From Bacteroidota bacterium (GTDB lineage: Bacteria > Bacteroidota > Bacteroidia > Bacteroidales > FEN-979), in contig JAPLDJ010000024.1 in NCBI GenBank assembly GCA_026391805.1, positions 358,014 through 422,013 of the forward strand: a stretch of 64,000 bases of DNA, given 5' to 3'. Shown here in pieces: positions 45,403 to 51,984 of this stretch. The translations under genes were made by a program, and so were the position numbers. The notes beneath the pieces were generated by a model. The model saw nothing but the letters and a program-made list of their open reading frames with translations. It searched no databases and was not told the origin of the DNA. Position 1 is the stretch's first letter. Each line of letters opens with the position of its first letter.

Positions 45403-45437
45403 CCAATCTGTGGTCATCTGTGTAAATCTGTGGTGAA
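45393..45437 (+). repeat. Repeat A copy 7 (right arm of the GxxExxY unit)
   Basis: Starts in the last codons of the GxxExxY gene (AATCTGTGA) and ends GTGTAAATCTGTGGTGAA, the exact complement of the left end. The WbqC stop codon is 4 bp further on. Confidence 0.85.
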
Positions 45438-45441
45438 GAAG

Positions 45442-46053
45442 TTAAATGGTTGCTAAGTAATCACCAGCTTCCGGGCCGAGGTTGAAGATCAGGTCGATAA
45501 TGCTAAGGTCAGGGTGAAATCCATGGCGGTTGCTGAAAACCTGTGTATAGGGTGGTAATATGGATTGGCGGGTACTGCTCCTGGCAAGCGGGAAAGATCT
45601 GAGGTCTGTCAGCTCTTCCGGCTTCTTTTCGAAACGATCAGTCATTTCAACCAACTTGTCAATCCTGAGGATTTCAAAGATGATCTCCAGCAGCCGGTTA
45701 TTCAGGTCAAGCAGGAAATCAAACCTCCGGGTAAAAGTCTCCTCAAAGGCATCCTGATAATAGAGAAAGAAAGGGGAGTTGCTGTAAGCAGTCCCGACCG
45801 ACCTCCAGTGCAACCGCTGCCAGGGAGAATTGTTATCTATCCGGATATCCTTTGTAAGTGTATGATGACCGGTGATTTTATTCACCGGGATGCTGAGCTT
45901 TTGTTTTCCGTTCGGTCCGAGGATATGACAATGATTCCGGATGGTCTGTTTCGGATAGGTCTCGAACTGTTCAATCACCAGCCGGCCGGCATGAATGCAT
46001 TCGGCGATATAGGATACCTGGGGAAGGTATGCGGTAGGAAGAAGGATGTCCAT
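45442..46053 (-). CDS. WbqC-like family protein
   Basis: 203 residues with the family's start LLPTAYLPQVSYIAECIHAG and motifs GPNGKQKLSIPVNKI (about 46-60) and WQRLHWRSVGTAYSNSPFF (about 78-96). WbqC-like proteins occur in polysaccharide clusters and widely in Bacteroidota; a role in transfer of an acyl or amino group to sugars has been suggested but is not established. It stands alone between the nuclease unit and trxA, with a terminator of trxA just upstream. Confidence 0.87.
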   Translation of the reverse strand: MDILLPTAYLPQVSYIAECIHAGRLVIEQFETYPKQTIRNHCHILGPNGKQKLSIPVNKITGHHTLTKDIRIDNNSPWQRLHWRSVGTAYSNSPFFLYYQDAFEETFTRRFDFLLDLNNRLLEIIFEILRIDKLVEMTDRFEKKPEELTDLRSFPLARSSTRQSILPPYTQVFSNRHGFHPDLSIIDLIFNLGPEAGDYLATI

Positions 46054-46062
46054 TGCACCGCA

Positions 46063-46114
46063 AATTTAAATAAAAACCGCTGTTCCCGGGAGAGTTTCAG
46101 CCCGGAAACAGCGG
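46063..46114 (-). terminator. Rho-independent terminator of trxA
   Basis: On the minus strand after the trxA stop: stem CCGCTGTTTCCGGG ... CCCGGGAACAGCGG (46114-46077, one mismatch in the stem), then TTTTTATTT (46076-46068). A strong hairpin with a U tract, 22 bp beyond the gene. Confidence 0.8.
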
Positions 46115-46135
46115 CAGACCCGGATTTACGGGTAA

Positions 46136-46498
46136 TTAATTTTTCACGAGAAGGACATCGGCAATGGCATTCTTCAGTGCATCCTTTGGGAGTGCACCAA
46201 CGGCCATCTGGGGCTGTCCTTCCACTGGAATAAACAGGATGGAAGGAATGCTGCGGATGCCGAAGGCTGCAGCCAGTTCCTGTTCCGCTTCAGTATCAAT
46301 CTTATAGATGTTGAGCTTCCCGGCATATTCTGCTGACAGTTCTTCGAGGATGGGAGCCACCATCTTGCAGGGGCCGCACCAGTCGGCATAAAAATCAATA
46401 ATGGCAGGAAGGTTTCCTTCGAATTTCCACTCCTGGTTTGCTTCATAGTTATAAACTTTCTCGATGAAAGTTTGTTTGGTTAAATGTTCTGGAGACAT
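46136..46498 (-). CDS. trxA: Thioredoxin
   Basis: 120 residues with the canonical active site W40-C41-G-P-C44 and the cis-Pro loop IRSIPSILFIPVEGQP. No signal peptide: cytoplasmic disulfide reductase supplied by thioredoxin reductase. It has a slightly long N-terminus (TFIEKVYNYEANQEW). An exported paralogue lies 101 bp upstream on the same strand, and the two share the FYADWCxPCxMVAPI and VGALPK phrases, so they are a local duplication. A repeat A copy lies between them. Confidence 0.93.
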   Translation of the reverse strand: MSPEHLTKQTFIEKVYNYEANQEWKFEGNLPAIIDFYADWCGPCKMVAPILEELSAEYAGKLNIYKIDTEAEQELAAAFGIRSIPSILFIPVEGQPQMAVGALPKDALKNAIADVLLVKN

Positions 46499-46541
46499 AA
46501 TTTTGAATTTACGGTTTTACGATTTACTGTTTATGATTTTT

Positions 46542-46583
46542 TTCACCACAGATTTACACGGATTTTCACAGATTAATCACAGA
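46542..46583 (-). repeat. Repeat A copy 8, between the two thioredoxin genes
   Basis: TTCACCACAGATTTACAC (the exact 18-bp end of the nuclease unit), then GGATTTTCACAG and ATCACAGAATT. A family-D-like stretch (ACGGTTTTACGATTTACTG) lies directly before it. No nuclease gene is next to this copy. Confidence 0.82.
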
Positions 46584-46599
46584 ATTCAATTATCCAGGA

Positions 46600-47070
46600 T
46601 CATTGTATCTTCAGAAAATCATTGATAATCTTTTGAAATTCTGTTTTTGGCAATGCGCCAACGCTCATTTGCGGTTTGCCTTTTTTCGGCACGAACATGA
46701 CTGCAGGGATTGAACGGATCTGGAACATCTGTGCAAGTTCCTGTTCCGAGTCGGTATTTACTTTGTAAATCCTGATCTTTCCATTGTATTCCTTTGCAAA
46801 TTCTTCCATGATCGGGGCCACCATCCTGCAGGGTCTGCACCAGTCGGCATAAAAATCAATGATACAGGGAACATCTCCTTTGTATGTGAACTCGTTCGGG
46901 TTTTTCTTGTAATCCCACACCAGTTTGTTGAACATCGCGGTTGTCATCTGGGTGACGGCGCCGTCCTTTACATCCGCAGCTTTGCTGTCGGGACCGTTTC
47001 CGCCATTCATATTACATGCATTCAGGAAGAAAGAGAAGAATAGTAATCCGGTCAGTGCTATTTTTTTCAT
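46600..47070 (-). CDS. Exported thioredoxin-like lipoprotein
   Basis: 156 residues. Lipoprotein signal with FFLNAC (lipid Cys19), so it acts in the periplasm or at the outer membrane. Active site W77-C78-R-P-C81: Arg replaces the Gly of normal thioredoxin, which should change redox potential. Cis-Pro loop IRSIPAVMFVPKKGKP. Otherwise closely similar to the cytoplasmic paralogue downstream. A likely role is reducing or rearranging disulfides in exported proteins; C10 peptidases and other exported cysteine proteins are encoded nearby. Its -7 element lies in the inverted repeat shared with the divergent gene. Confidence 0.88.
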   Translation of the reverse strand: MKKIALTGLLFFSFFLNACNMNGGNGPDSKAADVKDGAVTQMTTAMFNKLVWDYKKNPNEFTYKGDVPCIIDFYADWCRPCRMVAPIMEEFAKEYNGKIRIYKVNTDSEQELAQMFQIRSIPAVMFVPKKGKPQMSVGALPKTEFQKIINDFLKIQ

Positions 47071-47112
47071 CGTTGAATTTTGTTTTGAAAGAATGGTTAT
47101 TCAAAAATTTCG

Positions 47113-47177
47113 CTGCAAAGATAAAAATAATTTTAAAACAAATCGCATAAATATCACTAATTATTTTATCTTTGCAG
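47113..47177. promoter_or_regulatory. Divergent promoter dyad
   Basis: CTGCAAAGATAAAAATAAT (47113-47131) and ATTATTTTATCTTTGCAG (47160-47177) are inverted repeats with one gap. Each contains TATCTTTG, a -7 box, one facing the thioredoxin lipoprotein and one facing the zinc-ribbon gene. The plus-strand box (47167-47174) ends 4 bp before the GTG, implying a leaderless mRNA or a later start. Confidence 0.45.
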
Positions 47178-47178
47178 T

Positions 47179-47622
47179 GTGAAATCCATTCCAAAAGTGA
47201 TCGAAAAGAAGTCAGGGACTGCGATAGCCTTTGATTTCACTCATCTTGATATCGCGAAATACCAGAACGACGAATCGTGCCTGGAATTCATTGCTTCGCA
47301 AAAATGGAGCGATGGTTTTACCTGCCGGAAGTGCGGGCATACAAACTTTTGTAAAGGAAAATCATCGTATTCACGCAGGTGCACACGCTGCAAGCATGAA
47401 GAGTCAGCAACGGCAAACACCATTTTTCACCGCTGTCACATTCCCATCAGCGAAGCCTTCCGGATGGTTTATACGGTATGCCATGACCCGGGGATCTCTT
47501 CCTATGAATTGTCCCGGCAACTGGAACGCCGCCAGATGACCTGCTGGAAATTAAAGAACAAACTGATGGAGTGCCTCGAGAACAGAGGCAGAATAGATAT
47601 TCTCTACACACAAGAGAAATAG
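47179..47622 (+). CDS. IS1595-type zinc-ribbon protein lacking the transposase domain
   Basis: 147 residues from GTG 47179. Zinc-ribbon cysteines C49, C52 and C68, C71 in FTCRKCGHTNFC and RRCTRCKHEESATANTIFH, followed by a helix-turn-helix-like region (ISEAFRMVYTVCHDPGISSY ... ELSRQLERRQMTCWKLKNKL). This is the N-terminal half of IS1595/ISXO2 transposases. The DDE catalytic domain (about 150 more residues) is absent; the frame ends cleanly and the next gene's 3' end begins 5 bp later. It may be a relic or a stand-alone DNA-binding regulator; the clean promoter dyad favours the latter. Confidence 0.75.
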   Translation: MKSIPKVIEKKSGTAIAFDFTHLDIAKYQNDESCLEFIASQKWSDGFTCRKCGHTNFCKGKSSYSRRCTRCKHEESATANTIFHRCHIPISEAFRMVYTVCHDPGISSYELSRQLERRQMTCWKLKNKLMECLENRGRIDILYTQEK

Positions 47623-47627
47623 AAATA

Positions 47628-49760
47628 TTAATTGATCACGACCTTCTTTGTGATCACCCCTTCATCTCCTGTAATCCGCAGGATATAAATCCCCGAAGAA
47701 AAGCCTGAAACATCCAGGATTGCGCTGGTCGTTCCTTTTTCAGCAATGAAGTTTACCGAAAGCTGAACTTTCCCGTCGACACCCAGAAGTTCGATCTTCA
47801 GGTCTTTCTTCGTTGGCACTGATAGCCTCACTGATAACTGGTCTGAAGCAGGGTTCGGGAAAACCAATGCATCAGCAAGGCTTTCCTGATTTTGCGTTCC
47901 TACCGGCAGGGTTGACCAGGTGGCGCTCCATCCTTCGTCGGTGGCGTCGTTATTTGATACAAAAATGACAAACATTTTTCCGCTGGTGGCAACCACGCCT
48001 CCCGGAAGGTTGGCCGGTGTATAATCGCCGGAATATTCTGCAAGGAGCTGCTGTGTTGAGCGATCGTAAACCCGCACATAGTCGTTCGTGGATTCTGTTT
48101 TGAATGATGTAAAGAACAGTTGAACGGCGCCACCAGTGGACGGATCAATTTCCCAGCGACAAACGGTGCTGTTCCTGTAATTGAAATGTCCGCTGCCGTC
48201 ACCCAATGTCCCAACAGGATCAGTGAATGTGACAGTGTTTCCTGTGCACCAGTCGTAGGACTTGCTGGCATAAGAAACATACCATCCCGGTTTTCTCGTG
48301 GTTCCGTTGGTTGAAAAGGTGACCAGCACAACACCGCTGTTCACTGTGAGGGAAGAGGGAATATTATCGCCTGAGAAGGAGGCAACAAGCGGATCGCTCG
48401 TCGTGGAACCCTGGTAAACATTCACTACATCGTTCCCGGATTCCGTGCTGAAGCGGTTGAATGTGAGCGTAACGGCAATCACGGAATCGGAAACACTTTG
48501 CGGATTGATGAGCCAGCTGCAGTTGTCGTTGTTCTGGTATGATTCCAGAGGTCCGCTGCCATCCTCAAAGGTCCCGGTGAGTGCAGTCAGTACATGCTGT
48601 CCGGTACAATAGGAGGGATATGTATTGGAAGTGGTGTCGGGGTAAAGTTCAACCATTGCACGCTGGCCGTTGGTGAAATTATCACCGCCCGGGTTGAGGT
48701 TGTTCAGGTAGTAGTAACCGTTGAAGGATCCGCTCCAGCCCCAGTTGAAATGGAAATAGTCGGTACCCTGGTATCCGTCCACATTGAAGGCATGGCCGCC
48801 GGTTCCGTAACCGTCGTAATACATGACACGCCGGTGATCAAGGTTATCGCGAAGGATAGCGGTATACTGGTCTGTAGGAGTGTAATCGCGTGCAACCAGG
48901 TGGGCGTTGGGTGAATACCTGAAAGTACTGATCATGGCAGTCAACGCATCCTCGCTGTAGGCTCCTGACCCGCCCGGAGAGTACATCATGTCGACGGCAA
49001 CGCCGGCATGCCAGATGAGTGTTGCAACAGCGGTATCCCTGAATCCGACGGCATTGACCATCTGATCCCACTGATAGGTGGTATTGCCAAAATCGGCACA
49101 CTGCTGGGGGTATCCGTTCGGGGTATAGCAATGTGATCCGGAGCCGTTGACGGGCCAGCGGTAATAATACATGACCTGCGACATGGCCGTAGCCACACAC
49201 CCTGCCCATGGATGGCCACCGGGGCCCTGTGGATCATCAGGATACATCATATTGTAAAAAGTGCCCTGGTCCCAGGTAGAAATGAGCAGGGGCGGTACAT
49301 CCGTCAACGGACTGTAATCAAGGTTTTGCGGATCAGTTGTCAGCAACCGTTGCCAGGAAGACTGACAATCATACGTTGGCTTGTTCGGATACTGAATCGT
49401 ACGATCGATCTGTTTTGCATATCCTTCCATCCAGTTGATGAACTGAGGAGGCTGGTTGTCGTCCGAGTAGCCTCCTTCAAAAGAATAGGTAAGGACAGGC
49501 GGCACGTCATCAATGGCGGAAACGATGACATATCCGCCCTTTGAGAAATTAAAAATATAATAAACCGGATTCCCGTTGTATCGTTTTGTAATTGATTCCT
49601 TTACCTGCAGATCACTGAAAGGGACCTGCTGATGCTGGTTTATTCTTTCAAAAAAGAAATTTGATCCCACGATCCGGGCTTTATTGAGATCAACTTTTCC
49701 TCCGAGCACGAAGGACGAAATGAGGATGAAACTGCAAAGGATAGAGAAGAATTTTTTCAT
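47628..49760 (-). CDS. C10 (streptopain-like) cysteine peptidase with CUB domains and T9SS tail
   Basis: 710 residues. Signal peptide 1-20, pro-region about 21-180 (FSDLQVKESITKRY ... GGYVIVSAIDDVPPVLTYSF), peptidase C10 domain about 180-380 with nucleophile Cys188 (GCVATAMSQVMYYYRWP) and His323 (GGHAFNVDGYQ). Two CUB-like beta domains follow (about 390-500 and 510-620; SGDNIPSS, YSGDYTPANLPGGVV), then a type A sorting domain (VFPNPASDQLSVRLSVP to KKVVIN). Secreted endopeptidase, made as a zymogen. 36 bp after a close paralogue and probably in one operon. Confidence 0.93.
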   Translation of the reverse strand: MKKFFSILCSFILISSFVLGGKVDLNKARIVGSNFFFERINQHQQVPFSDLQVKESITKRYNGNPVYYIFNFSKGGYVIVSAIDDVPPVLTYSFEGGYSDDNQPPQFINWMEGYAKQIDRTIQYPNKPTYDCQSSWQRLLTTDPQNLDYSPLTDVPPLLISTWDQGTFYNMMYPDDPQGPGGHPWAGCVATAMSQVMYYYRWPVNGSGSHCYTPNGYPQQCADFGNTTYQWDQMVNAVGFRDTAVATLIWHAGVAVDMMYSPGGSGAYSEDALTAMISTFRYSPNAHLVARDYTPTDQYTAILRDNLDHRRVMYYDGYGTGGHAFNVDGYQGTDYFHFNWGWSGSFNGYYYLNNLNPGGDNFTNGQRAMVELYPDTTSNTYPSYCTGQHVLTALTGTFEDGSGPLESYQNNDNCSWLINPQSVSDSVIAVTLTFNRFSTESGNDVVNVYQGSTTSDPLVASFSGDNIPSSLTVNSGVVLVTFSTNGTTRKPGWYVSYASKSYDWCTGNTVTFTDPVGTLGDGSGHFNYRNSTVCRWEIDPSTGGAVQLFFTSFKTESTNDYVRVYDRSTQQLLAEYSGDYTPANLPGGVVATSGKMFVIFVSNNDATDEGWSATWSTLPVGTQNQESLADALVFPNPASDQLSVRLSVPTKKDLKIELLGVDGKVQLSVNFIAEKGTTSAILDVSGFSSGIYILRITGDEGVITKKVVIN

Positions 49761-49796
49761 TTACGGGAAAAGGGTTTTTAGGTAATGACTGGATTT

Positions 49797-51941
49797 TTAT
49801 CTCTTTGTGATAATAATTTTATGCGTTTCGGTTGTGTTAGTATTTGCTATTCCGATCAGATAAATGCCCGGCGCAACATCCGTGACATCCAGGAAGAGTT
49901 CATTCTTTCCCAGCTTGCAATCTGCATTTTTCATCATGATGGTTTGTCCCTGCATGGAAGATAATCTCAGTTCCACAGTTGTCTCTTCCTGCAAACCAAA
50001 TTCAATATTAACCCTGCTGCTGGCGGGATTCGGAAAGATCTTCAGTCCCGGGAAACCGGATTTCTCAATAATACCACTTGATGATCTTGGATAATAGAGT
50101 TCCCAGCCGTCAGCCGTTGTATTACTGTTTGAGGAAAAGATGATATACATCTTACCGCTCGGCGAGGTCACTGAATCAGGCAGGTTGGGCGAGGAATAGT
50201 GACCGGAAATAATGGCGAGGGTATCATGGGACTCAGGATCAAGGATCTTTACCACATCTTTTACCTGTTCCGTATCGAATGAACGGAAATAGACCTTTAG
50301 TGGTTTTATCTGGCTGGCCGGTGTGATCATCCACCGGCAAAGCTGATTGTTGTGGTAATTGAACCGGAAGCTCCCATCTGTGATTTCCGCCGTGTCGGCG
50401 GTTATGGTCTTTTGTCCGCTGCACCACACGGGTATCGTTGTAGAATAGTTGGCAGACCAGCCTTCGGAGGGATTCCCGCTTTCGGATTTAAAGGTTACAA
50501 GCATCTTGTTTCCCGTGGAAGAAATGGTTGCCGGCAGGGTGTTTCCTGAAAAGGAGCCGAGGAGCGGTGAATTCACGGCAGGCCCGTCATAAATTCTGAC
50601 CGTATCCCCCGGACTTATCTCAAAACGGTCGAAGGTCAGATTCACCTTTGAAACGGAGTCCGTCGAAGTTTGCGGGTCGATAAGCCAGCTGCAGTCAGCG
50701 CCGGTATGATAGTTTCTTGTTGGCGAGCTTCCGTCGGTCAGGCTTCCCTGGTCGTAGGCCACAGTTTTCGCCCCGGAACAATAGGACGGATAAGAATAAT
50801 TGATGGTATCGGGATAACAATTGATGATCAGTTCCTGGGCAAGGTTAAAGTTGTTCCCGCCGGGGGTCAGGTTATCCGTGTAGAAATAGCCGTTAAAAGA
50901 GCCAGCCCAGCCAAAATTGAAATGGAAATAGTCGCTTCCCTGGTATCCGTCGCACACAAAGGCATGTCCGTTGATGTTCGGAACCGACCAGCCAGCATAA
51001 TAGAGCGGCATTTTCCGGTCCAGGTGGGCGATGATCAGGCTGTCCCAGTTCATGGTGGTGCTGTCGCGGAAAACGTAGCGGGTTTCCGGTGAATACTTGA
51101 AATAGGTTCTGAGCGAGTAGGCCGCTTTGTGGTTGTACATTCCCGAACTTTGCGCTCCGTATACAAGGTCCACGGAAACGCCAAGGTGGTAGATCAGCTG
51201 GGCGATCCCGGGATCGCTCGTGGTTACCATATTCTTCATGTTCTCCCAACGGTACCAGGTGCTGTCGAAACTGGCATGCTGGAGACCGTAAGTTTGATCG
51301 TAGTATGTGTAGGAACCTGTGCCATGATCGGGCCAGCGGTAGTAATACATGATCTGGGCCATGCAGACCGGAACACATCCGGCAATCGCATGCCCGTTCG
51401 AACCGGCAGGATCGGCCGGGCACATCTCGTTGTATGGATAGGGCTGGTTCCAGTTGGAAGTGATCATCGGCTCGACATCCCTCTGGCCTTTAAAAGTCCC
51501 CAGGGAAGCGGCAGGGGTATTTAAAAGATGGTTCCATTGCAGGATCGCTTCCTGTGAAGGAAGTGCATTGCTTTCCCGGGCAAAGCTGATCTGCCGGGCA
51601 TATTGTCGCATCCAGCTGGTAAACTGCGGGGGCTGGTTTTCTTCCGAATAAGCTCCTTCGAAAGAATAGGCCAGCACAGGCGGAACGGCATCGTCAGCAG
51701 AAACGATCACGTAGCCCGATGGTTCAAGGTTGAAGGTATAGTAGAGAGGTTCGTCCTTTTCCTTGACAGAAAAAGTTTCCCTGATCTGCACGTCGGAAAA
51801 AGGGATCGATTTGTACTGGTTTGCCCTTTCGTAATAAAAGCTCAGGGCTGCCTTTTTTGCATCCGAAACCGGGACCTGTCTTGCAAGGAGACAGGTAACC
51901 GGAAGGAATGCCAGCAGGAAAAAAACAGATTTTTTCAGCAT
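49797..51941 (-). CDS. C10 cysteine peptidase with CUB domains and T9SS tail, second copy
   Basis: 714 residues, same plan as the neighbouring copy. Signal peptide 1-20, pro-region (FSDVQIRETFSVKEK ... GYVIVSADDAVPPVLAYSFE), nucleophile Cys189 in GCVPVCMAQIMYYYRWP and His326 in NGHAFVCDGYQG. Note Pro-Val-Cys in place of Ala-Thr-Ala after the nucleophile, adding a second Cys (C193) four residues away. Two CUB-like domains, then the sorting domain (KIFPNPASSRVNIEFGLQ to IIITKR). Gap of 43 bp to the upstream cargo gene. Confidence 0.93.
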   Translation of the reverse strand: MLKKSVFFLLAFLPVTCLLARQVPVSDAKKAALSFYYERANQYKSIPFSDVQIRETFSVKEKDEPLYYTFNLEPSGYVIVSADDAVPPVLAYSFEGAYSEENQPPQFTSWMRQYARQISFARESNALPSQEAILQWNHLLNTPAASLGTFKGQRDVEPMITSNWNQPYPYNEMCPADPAGSNGHAIAGCVPVCMAQIMYYYRWPDHGTGSYTYYDQTYGLQHASFDSTWYRWENMKNMVTTSDPGIAQLIYHLGVSVDLVYGAQSSGMYNHKAAYSLRTYFKYSPETRYVFRDSTTMNWDSLIIAHLDRKMPLYYAGWSVPNINGHAFVCDGYQGSDYFHFNFGWAGSFNGYFYTDNLTPGGNNFNLAQELIINCYPDTINYSYPSYCSGAKTVAYDQGSLTDGSSPTRNYHTGADCSWLIDPQTSTDSVSKVNLTFDRFEISPGDTVRIYDGPAVNSPLLGSFSGNTLPATISSTGNKMLVTFKSESGNPSEGWSANYSTTIPVWCSGQKTITADTAEITDGSFRFNYHNNQLCRWMITPASQIKPLKVYFRSFDTEQVKDVVKILDPESHDTLAIISGHYSSPNLPDSVTSPSGKMYIIFSSNSNTTADGWELYYPRSSSGIIEKSGFPGLKIFPNPASSRVNIEFGLQEETTVELRLSSMQGQTIMMKNADCKLGKNELFLDVTDVAPGIYLIGIANTNTTETHKIIITKR

Positions 51942-51984
51942 GGCCTGACGATTTTATTACGAAGGTACGTTTTTAGGCACAAAC

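Larger units (their letters stand above)
44963..45437 (+). mobile_element. GxxExxY nuclease unit bounded by inverted repeat A arms
   Basis: A 475-bp unit between the divergent 5' end of feoB and the 3' end of WbqC. Its ends are perfect 18-bp inverted repeats: TTCACCACAGATTTACAC (44963-44980) and its complement (45420-45437). The arms extend as imperfect inverted repeats to about 44 bp and belong to the dispersed repeat A family. The single gene inside starts 3 bp after the left arm and its stop codon lies in the right arm. No target-site duplication is evident. That this unit moves is inference. Confidence 0.6.

Noticed and set aside
44963-45437. Target-site duplication around the GxxExxY unit
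   Set aside because: Flanking bases on the two sides do not match over more than two or three positions, so a classical transposon insertion cannot be claimed from this copy.
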